From Microvirga lupini (lineage in GTDB: Bacteria; Pseudomonadota; Alphaproteobacteria; Rhizobiales; Beijerinckiaceae): 64,000 nt of DNA. Shown in pieces: positions 1 through 8,572 of this stretch. The stretch lies in assembly GCF_014191055.1 (NCBI RefSeq), contig NZ_JACHWB010000006.1, positions 177,360-241,359 on the forward strand, in the 5' to 3' direction. Position 1 is the first letter of the stretch, and the number at the start of each line of letters is the position of its first letter. A program made the translations under genes and the position numbers. The notes below the pieces were generated by a model. The model did not search any database and was not told the origin of the DNA. It worked only from the letters and a program-made list of their open reading frames with translations.

Positions 1-2
1 CC

Positions 3-578
3 GTATTCTCAGGGGGCGACGTGCGGTCGGGCAATCGCAGCGTGCTACTGGCCGACGCCGCAAGTGCGGGTGACCTCGTTGCCGAAGATCTCATTGAGTA
101 CGGCAACCTCGCCAAAACGCATCAGCAATCGACCTTTGCGGCGCATTTTGTCGAGGTTGGGGTCGACGCAGCAACGGGTGAGGTTCGGGTTCGGCGCATG
201 CTCGCCGTATGCGCGGCGGGACGCATCCTCAATCCGAAATCCGCCAGGAGCCAAGTGATCGGCGCGATGACGATGGGCGTCGGCGCGGCTTTGATGGAGG
301 AACTGGCCGTGGACAAGCGGCGCGGCTTCTTCGTCAACCACGATCTTGCGGGTTATGAGGTGCCGGTCCATGCCGACATCCCACATCAAGATGTCATCTT
401 TCTTGACGAAGTCGACCCGATGTCCTCACCTATGAAGGCAAAGGGGGTAGCCGAGCTCGGCATCTGCGGCGTTGGGGCGGCTGTCGCAAACGCGGTCTAC
501 CATGCCACTGGCATTCGTGTCCGCGACTATCCAATCACGCTCGATAAGCTCATCGACCGCCTACCCGAAGCCGTCTGA
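3..578 (+). CDS. Xanthine dehydrogenase family, molybdopterin-binding subunit (C-terminal part)
   Basis: This is the 3' end of a gene that starts before the window; the frame is open from the first bases, so the GTG at 21 is probably an internal valine. The roughly 190 visible residues match the end of the large (CoxL/XdhB-type) subunit of molybdenum hydroxylases. They include the stretch GVAELGICGVGAAVANAVYHATG, shown here as its start GVAELGICGVG and its end AVYHATG, where the family carries its catalytic glutamate, followed by the closing R-V-R-D-x-P-I-T segment. Such enzymes hydroxylate N-heterocycles or aldehydes together with FAD and 2Fe-2S subunits, which are not visible here. The substrate cannot be named. 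The family call is solid. Confidence 0.85.
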   Translation, partial: VFSGGDVRSGNRSVLLADAASAGDLVAEDLIEYGNLAKTHQQSTFAAHFVEVGVDAATGEVRVRRMLAVCAAGRILNPKSARSQVIGAMTMGVGAALMEELAVDKRRGFFVNHDLAGYEVPVHADIPHQDVIFLDEVDPMSSPMKAKGVAELGICGVGAAVANAVYHATGIRVRDYPITLDKLIDRLPEAV

Positions 579-714
579 GATGCCCCTTTGTTTATACTCC
601 AGGTTATATATATATGCCCGCTGGGAAAAAGCAGACAGGAAGCGATCTCAACCCGCCCTCAGGACCGCGGGCCCGCCTCGCATATCTAATGCCCTGCGGG
701 CCTGGAGCGGAAGG

Positions 715-810
715 GCTGCTGATGGCACATACGCGAGCTAGACTGAAGGTCTGCTAACAAACGGGACTACAGACATTCCCGAGGCGTTCGCAATTTCGCC
801 AAGTGACCCA
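715..810. repeat. Copy 1 of a ~97-bp dispersed noncoding repeat
   Basis: These 96 bases align along their whole length, with one single-base gap, to 5566-5662. The best blocks are TTCCCGAGG, GTTCGCAATTTCG and TGACCCA, and most other positions also agree. No gene or terminal inverted repeat was recognised. It may be a remnant of a dispersed element; it ends about 50 bp before an IS630 transposase remnant. Confidence 0.6.
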
Positions 811-860
811 TTCCAGACCATTGCGAGGCGCTGCAGGCCTTCAAAGTTGCGTGAATTGGT

Positions 861-1100
861 GCAAGGATACCCCCGACCGTTGCCTCGTAGCTTAACGTGG
901 TGGAATGCTGGTGCTCAATCCTGACCCGACACTTGCTGCAGCACAGCACCTTTGTCAGTATTGATGGCCGCAAGGCCGCAATCCAAGCCTATATTGACCA
1001 GACCAACCGGGATCCCAAGCCGTTTGTGTGGATACAGTCCACCGACGAGATCCTCGCCAGCGTCAAGCCCTTCGTCCGACGCTCTTCGAACGCGCATCCC
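861..1100 (+). pseudogene. IS630-family transposase remnant (C-terminal end)
   Basis: The frame reads a last-domain IS630 DDE transposase signature: LNVVE, then W-C-S-I-L-T-R, then A-Y-I-D-Q-T-N and PKPFVW, ending with DEILASVKPF. The glutamate of LNVVE corresponds to the third acidic residue of the DDE triad. An in-frame TAG at 888 stands where the family has the tryptophan of S-W-L-N. Nothing of the N-terminal two thirds is present, and neither terminal inverted repeat was seen. This is a dead fragment; upstream and downstream bases to 1234 hold only the repeat copy and unassigned DNA. Confidence 0.75.
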
Positions 1101-1234
1101 CAGCATTATAGGGACAATTGTCACCGCGGCGGGAATGGCACACATTGCTAAGCAATCTAGTACATGCGCCCCTCGGTCGTACTTGCCTGAGAATTGGGGC
1201 ACACTTAGCTTTGCAATCAAGGGAAGGATAAGCA

Positions 1235-1984
1235 ATGAGTGGCGATAGGCGATTTCAGGGGCGCAGAGCCGTTGTGACTGGAGGCGCATCGGGCATTGGC
1301 TTTGCTGTAGCCACGAGGTTCGTGTCCGAGGGAGCGCAAGTGGCAGCTTGGGATATAGGCCCAAGCACGCTTGCGGACGCCCGCAGCAGAATCGGTGACA
1401 GCTTGACGAGCATCCACGTTGACATCACGGACCCCGCGGGTGTGCACGCTGCCATGGAGCAAACACTCTCTGCGCTCGGCGGCGTCGATATTCTTGTGGC
1501 AAGTGCCGGTATCACAGGACCGAATACGACGACGTGGGAGTATCCTGTCGATGCTTGGCGGAGGGTAATTGACGTCAACCTCAATGGCCTGTTCTACTGT
1601 AATCGCGCTGTCGTCCCAACGATGCTGGAGGGCGGCTATGGCCGCATCATCAATGTGGCTTCCATTGCTGGCAAGGAAGGCAATCCGAACGCCTCGGCCT
1701 ACAGCGCATCCAAGGCTGCCGTGATAGGTTTGACAAAATCGCTTGGCAAGGAGCTTGCCAAGAACAACATCACGGTGAACTGCGTGACGCCGGCAGCAGT
1801 CCGCACACCGATCTTTGACCAGATGAGCCAAACCCATATCGACTTCATGCTATCGAAGATCCCCATAGGGCGGTTCGGGACAGTGGAGGAGGTGACCGCC
1901 TTGATCTGCTGGCTAGCGAGCGAGGAATGCTCGTTCACCACTGGCGGCGTTTTTGATATCTCCGGCGGGCGTGCAACGTACTAA
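1235..1984 (+). CDS. SDR family NAD(P)-dependent oxidoreductase
   Basis: A 249-residue classical short-chain dehydrogenase, close to the normal family length. The nucleotide-binding motif TGGASGIG is at residues 15-22, and the catalytic triad is Ser143, Tyr156 and Lys160 (Y-S-A-S-K). The usual NNAG motif is replaced by A-S-A-G, as in many members. The ATG at 1235 follows a purine-rich AAGGATAA. It resembles 3-oxoacyl-ACP reductase (FabG)-like or sugar/alcohol dehydrogenases of catabolic clusters. It stands alone between the xanthine dehydrogenase fragment and the convergent tctCBA operon, so its substrate is unknown. Confidence 0.85.
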   Translation: MSGDRRFQGRRAVVTGGASGIGFAVATRFVSEGAQVAAWDIGPSTLADARSRIGDSLTSIHVDITDPAGVHAAMEQTLSALGGVDILVASAGITGPNTTTWEYPVDAWRRVIDVNLNGLFYCNRAVVPTMLEGGYGRIINVASIAGKEGNPNASAYSASKAAVIGLTKSLGKELAKNNITVNCVTPAAVRTPIFDQMSQTHIDFMLSKIPIGRFGTVEEVTALICWLASEECSFTTGGVFDISGGRATY

Positions 1985-2315
1985 CACACTTATTTTCTAT
2001 CTACTTCAAAGTGCCAGCGCGCGAGCGAAATCAAAGAATACAGCTCTTAGAATTACTCAGACACCCCTAAGGAGCTTGCGACGTTGCCTGCTGTTGGATG
2101 CAATAAGAGTTGACCGGCGGTACAAATGCTCAGGCTGCATTGCCTGCTATAGTTCTCCATTCCGGCAAGGCATCAAGGCGATGCAGACGGGTAGCAGGGG
2201 ACGGAGTAGCGAACTTCTCACCCAAACGAGGATCGCCTCGTAGGACACGACGATACCGCGCTCGAGCAGCCCGGTAGACCTACGACCGTTCAGCTTCCTA
2301 ATTTGGATCTAGTTC
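1985..2315. other. Intergenic stretch between SDR gene and tctA
   Basis: This 331-bp stretch separates two convergent genes. Apart from the short IS6-like fragment near 2205-2270 I recognise nothing in it, and no clear hairpin terminator. Confidence 0.5.
2205..2270 (-). pseudogene. Short IS6-like transposase fragment
   Basis: Read on the minus strand, these bases give LLERGIVVSYEAILVWV, closely resembling the helix-turn-helix part of IS6-family transposases (consensus roughly L-L-A-E-R-G-I-x-V-S-Y-E-T-I-x-x-W). A one-base frameshift then gives K-F-A, matching the following K-F-G of the family. Only about 22 codons remain. The assignment rests on this one motif and is tentative. Confidence 0.4.
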
Positions 2316-3818
2316 TTACAACGCATGTTCCTGCCGTCGTAGCCGGAATCGCCTCCATGACCAGATGAATGCAGGCCATAGTAGGGCAGAAATCGTCATC
2401 GCTGCCAAAACAGCGGAAACCGGACGTTCGAAGAAGGGCAGCAAACTCCCATCGGATTTGATCAGCGATGTGACAAAGCTTTGCTCAACCATGGTGCCCA
2501 TCACGATGCCAAGCACCATCGCAGCAACCGGAAAGCCGTTATTCTCCATCACATAACCAATGATGCCGAAAACTGCGACCAGGATGACGGCAAACAGGTT
2601 GTTGCCGGTCGCAAAGGCTCCCACCGCGCAGCAGACCAGGATGACCGGCATGATCGCTGCGCGTGGAGCTCGCAGGATGGAACTCGCCGCACGGATCATC
2701 ATGATCCCGAGCGGGATCATGATGATGTTGGCGAGGATGAAGATGATGTAGAGCGCGTACATGCTCGAGGCTCTCTCCGTGAAGAGAGTCGGGCCGGGAT
2801 TGAGACCCTTCATGTACAGGACGCCGATGGCGATTGCCGTGATAGTGTCTCCAGGAATGCCGAACAGCAGCGCCGGCACCCAGCCGCTCGCCAGGCTCGC
2901 ATTGTTGCTCGCTCCCGCTTCGACGAGACCCTCCGGATGCCCGGTGCCGAACTTCTTCGGTTCCCTGGAGAACCGCTTTGACATCGCATAGCTGACCCAG
3001 GCCGCCATATCTGCGCCTGCCCCCGGCAGAACGCCGATGATGATGCCGACGACGTTGCCCCTGGTCATCTGCCGCCAGTACTTGCGGGTGAGGGCGAGTT
3101 GACCGGCCAGGATCCTGCCGAATTTGCGAGCCGGCAGGGGAGGCGGTTCCGGTGAGACGATGGCGCGGATCACCTCCGACACGGCAAAGACGCCGACCAG
3201 GGCCGGAATAGGCTCGATTCCGCCGAGAAGCTCCGCGACTCCGAATGTGAAGCGGGGCACGCCGCCGGGGTTTTCCATGCCGATGCAGGCAACGAGAAGC
3301 CCAATGAGCATGCTCGCAATGGCTTTTACCGGGGATGACCGCGCCACGAGGGTGGCGCACATCAGGCCCAGAAAGGCGAGCCAGAAATACTCGTAGGTGG
3401 AGAAGTTCAGCGCCAGTTCCGCAAGCACAGGGGCCATCACGACGAGTGAGATCGTGCCTGCGATGCCACCCAGCGCGCTGAACCAGAGCCCTGCTCCAAG
3501 CGCAACCTCCGCCTGGCCGTTGCGGGTCATCGCATAGGCCTCGTCGGTGTAGGCGGCCGAGGCGGGAGTGCCGGGAATGCGGAGCAGGCAGCCTGGAATA
3601 TCGCCGGAGAAGATCGCCATCGCGGAAGCCGCGATGATCGACGCTACTGCGGCGATGGGCGACAGATAGAACGTCACCGGCACCAGCAGTGCCGTGGCCA
3701 TCGTGGCCGAGAGCCCCGGCAGCGATCCGACGACGAGGCCGTAGATCGAAGACAGCAGGATCGCGATCAGCACGTCGGGGGCGAGAACGAGGCGGAAAGC
3801 TTCGAGGAGTTCGTTCAT
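2316..3818 (-). CDS. tctA: Tripartite tricarboxylate transporter permease TctA
   Basis: A 500-residue multi-spanning inner-membrane protein, the usual TctA length, starting MNELLEAFRLVL. The family core is present near the N-terminus: G-L-V-V-G-S-L-P-G-L-S-A-T-M, followed by F-x-G-D-I-P-G. The matching second glycine-rich segment, G-V-L-P-G-A-G-A-D-M-A, is in the middle. An open frame runs further upstream but overlaps tctB, so the ATG at 3818, two bases after the tctB stop, was chosen. It should form the large membrane component of a secondary carboxylate importer with TctB and the binding protein encoded upstream. The substrate may be citrate or another small organic acid, which sequence alone does not settle. 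Confidence 0.92.
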   Translation of the reverse strand: MNELLEAFRLVLAPDVLIAILLSSIYGLVVGSLPGLSATMATALLVPVTFYLSPIAAVASIIAASAMAIFSGDIPGCLLRIPGTPASAAYTDEAYAMTRNGQAEVALGAGLWFSALGGIAGTISLVVMAPVLAELALNFSTYEYFWLAFLGLMCATLVARSSPVKAIASMLIGLLVACIGMENPGGVPRFTFGVAELLGGIEPIPALVGVFAVSEVIRAIVSPEPPPLPARKFGRILAGQLALTRKYWRQMTRGNVVGIIIGVLPGAGADMAAWVSYAMSKRFSREPKKFGTGHPEGLVEAGASNNASLASGWVPALLFGIPGDTITAIAIGVLYMKGLNPGPTLFTERASSMYALYIIFILANIIMIPLGIMMIRAASSILRAPRAAIMPVILVCCAVGAFATGNNLFAVILVAVFGIIGYVMENNGFPVAAMVLGIVMGTMVEQSFVTSLIKSDGSLLPFFERPVSAVLAAMTISALLWPAFIWSWRRFRLRRQEHAL

Positions 3819-3820
3819 GA

Positions 3821-4318
3821 TCACCAGGGCATCGGTAGAAGGCCGGGAGGCAGTGGGACGCGCAGGAGCTTGTAAAAGATCAGATGAATCGCGATTGGGG
3901 CGAGGGCGGCGAGCGGAAGGGCTACGCGCAGCCTGGCGCCGAAGGCGAGGGCCGAGGCGAAGATCATGAGTGCCGCAGTTGGGACGAACCCGATCCGGTC
4001 CACGGCATAGACATAAAACAGGAGCAGGCCGGGCGGGAGCAATGCCCAAAGCCTGGACCCCAGAGGGCTTGCAGGCTCCGCCTGCTGCGATGGTCCCTGC
4101 ACGGCGGCAAGGTCGGCCTCGGCTTCGTCTTCGTAGCTGTGCCCGATCCCAAGGGCGATCATGAGCCCGCATAGGATGAGGCCTATGCCTATCACCATCG
4201 GAAATACGCTCGGCCCGACATCCTGGCCCGGCACCGGAGGAAATTGTGAGCCGCCATAGGTAGCTAGCACGCCTAAGGTGGCGACGAATGAACCGGTGAC
4301 GCGGTCGGACAGGCGCAT
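3821..4318 (-). CDS. tctB: Tripartite tricarboxylate transporter small membrane subunit TctB
   Basis: A 165-residue protein with four predicted hydrophobic segments (about residues 8-22, 38-58, 90-107 and 113-150) and the family's G-x-x-x-F-P motif near residue 40 (VGPSVFPMV). A charged Glu/Asp-rich cytoplasmic loop lies between segments two and three. It lies between tctC and tctA in the common C-B-A order and almost touches tctA, suggesting translational coupling. Confidence 0.88.
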   Translation of the reverse strand: MRLSDRVTGSFVATLGVLATYGGSQFPPVPGQDVGPSVFPMVIGIGLILCGLMIALGIGHSYEDEAEADLAAVQGPSQQAEPASPLGSRLWALLPPGLLLFYVYAVDRIGFVPTAALMIFASALAFGARLRVALPLAALAPIAIHLIFYKLLRVPLPPGLLPMPW

Positions 4319-4354
4319 GAGCGGGGGTCTCTTCCGGCAGATGAGCAGGGTGAA

Positions 4355-4387
4355 CCCGGGCGCCCCATCGAAGCAGCGGCGCCCGGG
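4355..4387 (-). promoter_or_regulatory. Intercistronic stem-loop between tctC and tctB
   Basis: A perfect 10-bp inverted repeat (4355-4364 and 4378-4387, CCCGGGCGCC / GGCGCCCGGG) encloses a 13-base loop in the gap after the tctC stop. No T-run follows, so it is more likely an mRNA-stabilising or attenuating hairpin than a full terminator. It would allow more binding protein than membrane subunits. Confidence 0.6.
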
Positions 4388-4416
4388 CAGTTGGAGGCGG
4401 CCTTATCCTGACCCGT

Positions 4417-5412
4417 CTATGCCTTCGCCAGGCCTGCGGCCTTCATGGCCTCGCCCATCTGCTTGTCGGATTCATCCATGAACTGGCCGAATGCGGCTTT
4501 CTCGGCCCATTGAGTGCCGAAGCCTCGGTTGCTCATGAAGTCCTTGTACTCCTTGGACTCGTAAACATCCTTGAGCACGGTGACCAGCTTGTCCTGGACC
4601 TCTGCCGGGAGCCCCTTGGGACCGGCGATGCCGCGCCACACGCCAACCGATTTGTGAGGCCCCATCTGCTCGTTGAGCGTCGGCACGTTCGGGAACTGCG
4701 GATTCCGTTCCGCCGCCAGGATGGCTAGGCTCTTGGCCCGGCCCGCGTCGATCATCGGCCGCGCTTCGGGCAGCGAGCAGGGCACGATATCGATGCCGCC
4801 GGCCGCCAGGTCCTGCATCCCTGGTGCGGCTCCGTTGGAGGGCACCCAGGCGACGTGATTGGGTTGAAGACCGAGAGACTGCAGCCATCCCACGAGGGCT
4901 AAGTGCCAGATGCCGCCCTGGCCAGTCCCCGAAGCTTTCAGCTTGCCGGGAGGCGCCGCCTTGATGGCGTCGGCGAGTTCATTGATGGTCTTGTAAGGAC
5001 TGTCCGCCTTGACCTGAATGGCCGGCGCATCGACGTTCATCAGCGCCAGGGGAGCATAGTCTTTCGGCGTCAGGGTCGTTAGGCCCTGCCAGTGCATCAT
5101 CGCAATTTCGACCGTGAGCAGACCGATCGTGTAGCCATCCGGCGAGGCGGTTGAAATGGCCGTATGACCGACCACGCCGTTTCCGCCGGTTCGGTTCACC
5201 ACATTCACGGGCTGACCGAGCTTCTGCTCCATCACCTGCGCAATGATGCGGGCCGTTGCATCGGTGCCGCCGCCTGCCCCCCAGGGACAGATGAGCGTTA
5301 TCGGCCGGCTTGGATAATTGGCTTGCGAGAAACCTGGCTTTATTCCGACGATCGAGCTTGCAAGTAAGGTGGACGCCGACGCGATAACACCGCGTCTCGT
5401 GAACGAAGACAT
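4417..5412 (-). CDS. tctC: Tripartite tricarboxylate transporter substrate-binding protein (Bug/TctC family)
   Basis: A 331-residue periplasmic binding protein of the Bug family. It begins with a secretion signal containing twin arginines (F-T-R-R-G-V) and a hydrophobic stretch. The mature part starts with the family's Y-P-S-R-P-I-T-L-I-C-P-W-G-A-G-G-G-T-D motif, followed by N-R-T-G-G-N-G and S-P-D-G-Y-T, which contact the carboxylate ligand in known Bug structures. It is the first gene of the tctCBA operon. No regulator adjoins it. Confidence 0.92.
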   Translation of the reverse strand: MSSFTRRGVIASASTLLASSIVGIKPGFSQANYPSRPITLICPWGAGGGTDATARIIAQVMEQKLGQPVNVVNRTGGNGVVGHTAISTASPDGYTIGLLTVEIAMMHWQGLTTLTPKDYAPLALMNVDAPAIQVKADSPYKTINELADAIKAAPPGKLKASGTGQGGIWHLALVGWLQSLGLQPNHVAWVPSNGAAPGMQDLAAGGIDIVPCSLPEARPMIDAGRAKSLAILAAERNPQFPNVPTLNEQMGPHKSVGVWRGIAGPKGLPAEVQDKLVTVLKDVYESKEYKDFMSNRGFGTQWAEKAAFGQFMDESDKQMGEAMKAAGLAKA

Positions 5413-5896
5413 GCATTTCCTCCCGGCTAGTCCCCAGCCATGGCTGCGCCTGTTCCCGGCGCTTTACCATGGGTATTCTACGTAGGCTTCCTTTCAGCGC
5501 AACTGTGTTTGCCCAGAATTGTTTCGAAAGTGCCCGGAGGGAGGGTGATGTCAGCAGGAACGGATGCCGCTATTTGGCACATTTGCGCAGTAGAACGAAT
5601 GTCTGCTGACAAAGAGGACAACAGATATTCCCGAGGTGTTCGCAATTTCGTCGGATGACCCAAAGGTGAGCTTTAGGAGCACGCTCTTAGGATGGACTTG
5701 ATAGCTTGGCAGGCGGATTGGTCGCAGTTCGGATGGCTAATTGAAGCTGCCTATCAGAACTGTCTTCTGAGCACTTGGGGAGCTCAGAGACGGATTCGAT
5801 CTGCCACAGGATTATGGGCAAGCTGCAACCCTGTGGCGAAGTGAGCCTTGTCAGAAGCGGCCCCTATCAACGTGTTCGACTGACACAGCCCAACGA
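5413..5896. other. Intergenic stretch holding repeat copy 2
   Basis: This 484-bp stretch lies between the tctC start and the end of the NMT1-type binding-protein gene, so it should carry the tctCBA promoter. I recognise only the repeat at 5566-5662. The rest shows no gene-like frame that I can support. Confidence 0.5.
5566..5662. repeat. Copy 2 of the ~97-bp dispersed noncoding repeat
   Basis: This copy aligns end to end with 715-810 in the same orientation. Shared blocks include TGGCACAT, GTCTGCT, TTCCCGAGG, GTTCGCAATTTCG and TGACCCA. A short frame on the minus strand crosses both copies but changes frame between them, so it is not a conserved gene. Confidence 0.6.
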
Positions 5897-6919
5897 CTAG
5901 CTGGCGGCCTGCTTCACGAAGCGGTTGTCAAACGTTGCGGAGAGATCGACCTTGGCATCTTTCAATTCGGGGTCGAGCTGCTGCAGCATATCCATGACGC
6001 TCTTCATGCCGTCGGGTGGCACAATGCCGTCACGGGAATAGCTCTCGAGAGAATTCTGTACAGCCTTGAGGTACAGTGGACGGTCGCCGAGATGGTACTC
6101 TGGCGGCACTGTTGCAGCGACATCTTCCGGCTTTGCTGTCTGAAGCCATTTGAGCGACTTCATGAAGGCGTTCACGAGGCGCTGGGTCGTCACAGGATTG
6201 GCGTCGATGAAGTCCTTCTTGGTATAGAGGGTTGCCGCCGGGTTCGAGCCGCCGAAGAGCGCTCGCGTTCCAGCTTCTGTGCGCGTATCGATCAGGATCG
6301 TGATATCTCCTTCCGACTCGAGCTTGGAAATGACTGGGTCGAGATGTGAGATCACGTCGATCTCACCCTTCTGCATGGCGGCAACAGCGCTCGCACCTGA
6401 TCCAACACCAATGAAGGCTGCGTCAGTCGGCTTCAGTCCTGCCTTCACCATGGCGTACTGTGCCGTCAGCGCGGTGGAGGAGCCCGGTGCCGTCACGCCG
6501 ATTTTTAGGCCCTTGAAATCGGCCGCGGACTTGATCTGACCGGCTTTGTCTTTCTTGGCTGCGATCACGATGGCTGGGAAGCGGCCTAGTTCGGTGATGG
6601 CGCGAACATCCTGACCTTTGGCTTGCATGCGAATGGTATGTTCATAAGCCCCGGTGACGATGTCGACGGAGCCACCGATCAGGGCCTGGAGCGACTTGGC
6701 GCCGCCGCCAAAATCGTTGATTTCCACCTCAAGCCCTTCTTCCTTGAAGAACCCCTTTCGTTCAGCAATGGTCAGCGGAAGGTAATAGAGTAGTGGCTTG
6801 CCGCCCACGCCCAACGTGACCTTGCTCTTTTCCGGCTTCGTCTGACCGAAGGCGTTGCGGCTGAGTCCGGTGGACAGAGCAACGGCGCCTGTCCCAATGA
6901 GAAATGTACGGCGTTCCAT
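5897..6919 (-). CDS. ABC transporter substrate-binding protein, NMT1/SsuA-TauA family
   Basis: A 340-residue periplasmic protein with a cleavable signal (about residues 1-25, ending L-S-R-N-A-F-G-Q). The mature part carries the NMT1/THI5-like pattern P-L-T-I-A-E-R-K-G-F-F-K-E-E-G-L-E-V-E and the F-G-G-G-A-K-S-L-Q-A-L-I-G-G-S-V-D motif. Such proteins bind alkanesulfonates, taurine, nitrate-type anions or pyrimidine precursors. It is the last gene of a three-gene minus-strand operon behind the ATPase and permease. The ligand is undetermined; no monooxygenase that would mark a sulfonate pathway is adjacent. Confidence 0.88.
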   Translation of the reverse strand: MERRTFLIGTGAVALSTGLSRNAFGQTKPEKSKVTLGVGGKPLLYYLPLTIAERKGFFKEEGLEVEINDFGGGAKSLQALIGGSVDIVTGAYEHTIRMQAKGQDVRAITELGRFPAIVIAAKKDKAGQIKSAADFKGLKIGVTAPGSSTALTAQYAMVKAGLKPTDAAFIGVGSGASAVAAMQKGEIDVISHLDPVISKLESEGDITILIDTRTEAGTRALFGGSNPAATLYTKKDFIDANPVTTQRLVNAFMKSLKWLQTAKPEDVAATVPPEYHLGDRPLYLKAVQNSLESYSRDGIVPPDGMKSVMDMLQQLDPELKDAKVDLSATFDNRFVKQAAS

Positions 6920-6965
6920 CCTCTTTCTCCCTGCTTCGATGCAGATTGTGGACGGGAAGGATTGC

Positions 6966-7757
6966 TCAACCTTGCCCGTTTGTCGATGGGGCAGGGCGCC
7001 AGACCAGGAGGCGCCTCTCGATAAGGGTCACGACGAAATCGATGAGAATAACGAAGATCGAAAGGATCACCATGCCGGCAAAAACGCCAGTGACGTCAAA
7101 CACGCTCTCTGCCTCATGGATCTTGTAGCCGAGCCCCGCAGACGAGCCGAGATACTCACCCACCACTGCACCAACAAGAGCGAACCCTACAGAGGTGTGC
7201 AGAGACGAGAACATCCATGTCAGCGCTGCCGGCCAGTAAACGTGCCGCAGAAGCTGACGTTCGTTCATGCAGAGCATCCTAGCGTTAGCCAACACAACCG
7301 GGCTCACCTCGCGCACGCCCTGGTACACGTTGAAGAAGACAATGAAAAAGACCAGCGTAAAGCCGAGGGCTACTTTGGACCAAATCCCCAGGCCGAACCA
7401 GAGGGCGAAGATCGGCGCGAGTACCACGCGCGGCAGGGCATTGGCGGCCTTGATGTACGGATCGAATACGGCAGCAAGGAGCTCGCGGCGGGCGAACAGG
7501 AAGCCAAACAGGATCCCGCCGCCCGCCCCAAAAGCGAAGGCCAGGATCGTCTCCATAAGCGTGATCCAGAGATGCCGCCATATCTCTCCGGAAGCGAATT
7601 CCTTCCAGACCCTCGCCAGCACGTCGAGAGGAGTCGAGAAGAAGAACTGTGTCTGCCGCGTCGGGGCAAGGATAGGGTAGTTGGTCAGGACATGCCAGAG
7701 CAGCAGGAAACCAAAGCCTACCGCAACCTGCAGCAGGATAAGCTTCAAGCGGTTCAT
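6966..7757 (-). CDS. ABC transporter permease, SsuC/TauC type
   Basis: A 263-residue inner-membrane permease of the BPD_transp_1 fold with about six hydrophobic segments. The cytoplasmic EAA loop region is near V-L-A-N-A-R-M-L-C-M-N-E-R-Q-L-L-R-H-V-Y-W-P-A-A. The ATG at 7757 overlaps the stop of the upstream ATPase gene as ATGA, which fixes this start over a longer frame and implies coupled translation. It works with the flanking ATPase and binding protein. Confidence 0.88.
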   Translation of the reverse strand: MNRLKLILLQVAVGFGFLLLWHVLTNYPILAPTRQTQFFFSTPLDVLARVWKEFASGEIWRHLWITLMETILAFAFGAGGGILFGFLFARRELLAAVFDPYIKAANALPRVVLAPIFALWFGLGIWSKVALGFTLVFFIVFFNVYQGVREVSPVVLANARMLCMNERQLLRHVYWPAALTWMFSSLHTSVGFALVGAVVGEYLGSSAGLGYKIHEAESVFDVTGVFAGMVILSIFVILIDFVVTLIERRLLVWRPAPSTNGQG

Positions 7758-8572
7758 TGCGTGGCTCCCTCTCCCTGGGCATAGGCCTTCTGCACCTCGG
7801 TGCGAAGGCTCGCCCATATCTTCTTGTGGATGTGATGGAAGGCAGGCTCAAGCCGCACCTCCGCAATGTCGCGTGGGCGTGGAAGCGGCACGGGGAACTC
7901 CCCGATGATGCCGGCCGCGGGACCGGCTGACATGACCACCACCCTATCGGCGAGCGCTATTGCCTCCTCAAGATCGTGCGTGACAAAGAGAACGGCTTTG
8001 CGATTGGCAGCCCAGAGCTCCAGCAGCAGGTTGCCCATAATCTGGCGGGTCTGCGCATCAAGGGGACCGAAGGGCTCGTCCATTAAGAGAATCTCGGGGT
8101 CGCGGATCAACATCTGCGCCAGAGCGACCCGCTTTCGCTGACCGCCCGACAGCATATGCGGGTAGCGGTCAACGAAGGCAGCGAGCCCTACCCGCCGCAG
8201 CCAATCGCGGGCCATTGCCTCCGCCTCCTTGCGCAAAACACCTTTGGGCTCCAAGGCGACGGCCACGTTCTGAAGGGCCGTTTTCCAAGGCATCAGGGCA
8301 TCCTGCTGAAAGAGATATCCCGCGCGGCTGTTGAGGCCATGCAGAGGCACACCGAAGATCTCGACCTTACCATCGGATGGCTTGAGCAGCCCCGCAGATG
8401 CGTTGAGCAGGGTGGATTTACCGCAACCAGTCGGCCCGACAATGGCAATGAACTCCCCTGGCGATACGGAAAGGTCAATGTTCTGAACGGCCGTGTAGCC
8501 ACCCACCTTTGGCCCGAAGGTGATGGCCACACTGCGAAGCAAAACTGCTGGGGCGATCTGTGATTCAGGCAT
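7754..8572 (-). CDS. ABC transporter ATP-binding protein, SsuB/TauB type
   Basis: A 272-residue ATPase with Walker A GPTGCGKST, Q-loop F-Q-Q-D-A-L-M-P-W, signature LSGGQRKRV, Walker B LLMDEPFGPLD and the switch histidine in V-T-H-D-L-E-E. The Q-loop and the E-P-F-G-P-L-D form are typical of the nitrate/sulfonate/taurine group. The ATG at 8572 lies 12 bases after AGGAAC; an in-frame start 93 bases upstream would add a basic tail not found in the family. It is the first gene of the operon and overlaps the permease gene by four bases. Confidence 0.88.
   Translation of the reverse strand: MPESQIAPAVLLRSVAITFGPKVGGYTAVQNIDLSVSPGEFIAIVGPTGCGKSTLLNASAGLLKPSDGKVEIFGVPLHGLNSRAGYLFQQDALMPWKTALQNVAVALEPKGVLRKEAEAMARDWLRRVGLAAFVDRYPHMLSGGQRKRVALAQMLIRDPEILLMDEPFGPLDAQTRQIMGNLLLELWAANRKAVLFVTHDLEEAIALADRVVVMSAGPAAGIIGEFPVPLPRPRDIAEVRLEPAFHHIHKKIWASLRTEVQKAYAQGEGATQ

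Noticed and set aside
5575..5590. A sigma-54-like TGGCAC with TTGC in the repeat copy
   Set aside because: The GG to GC spacing is too short for a sigma-54 promoter, and the other repeat copy does not keep the TTGC.
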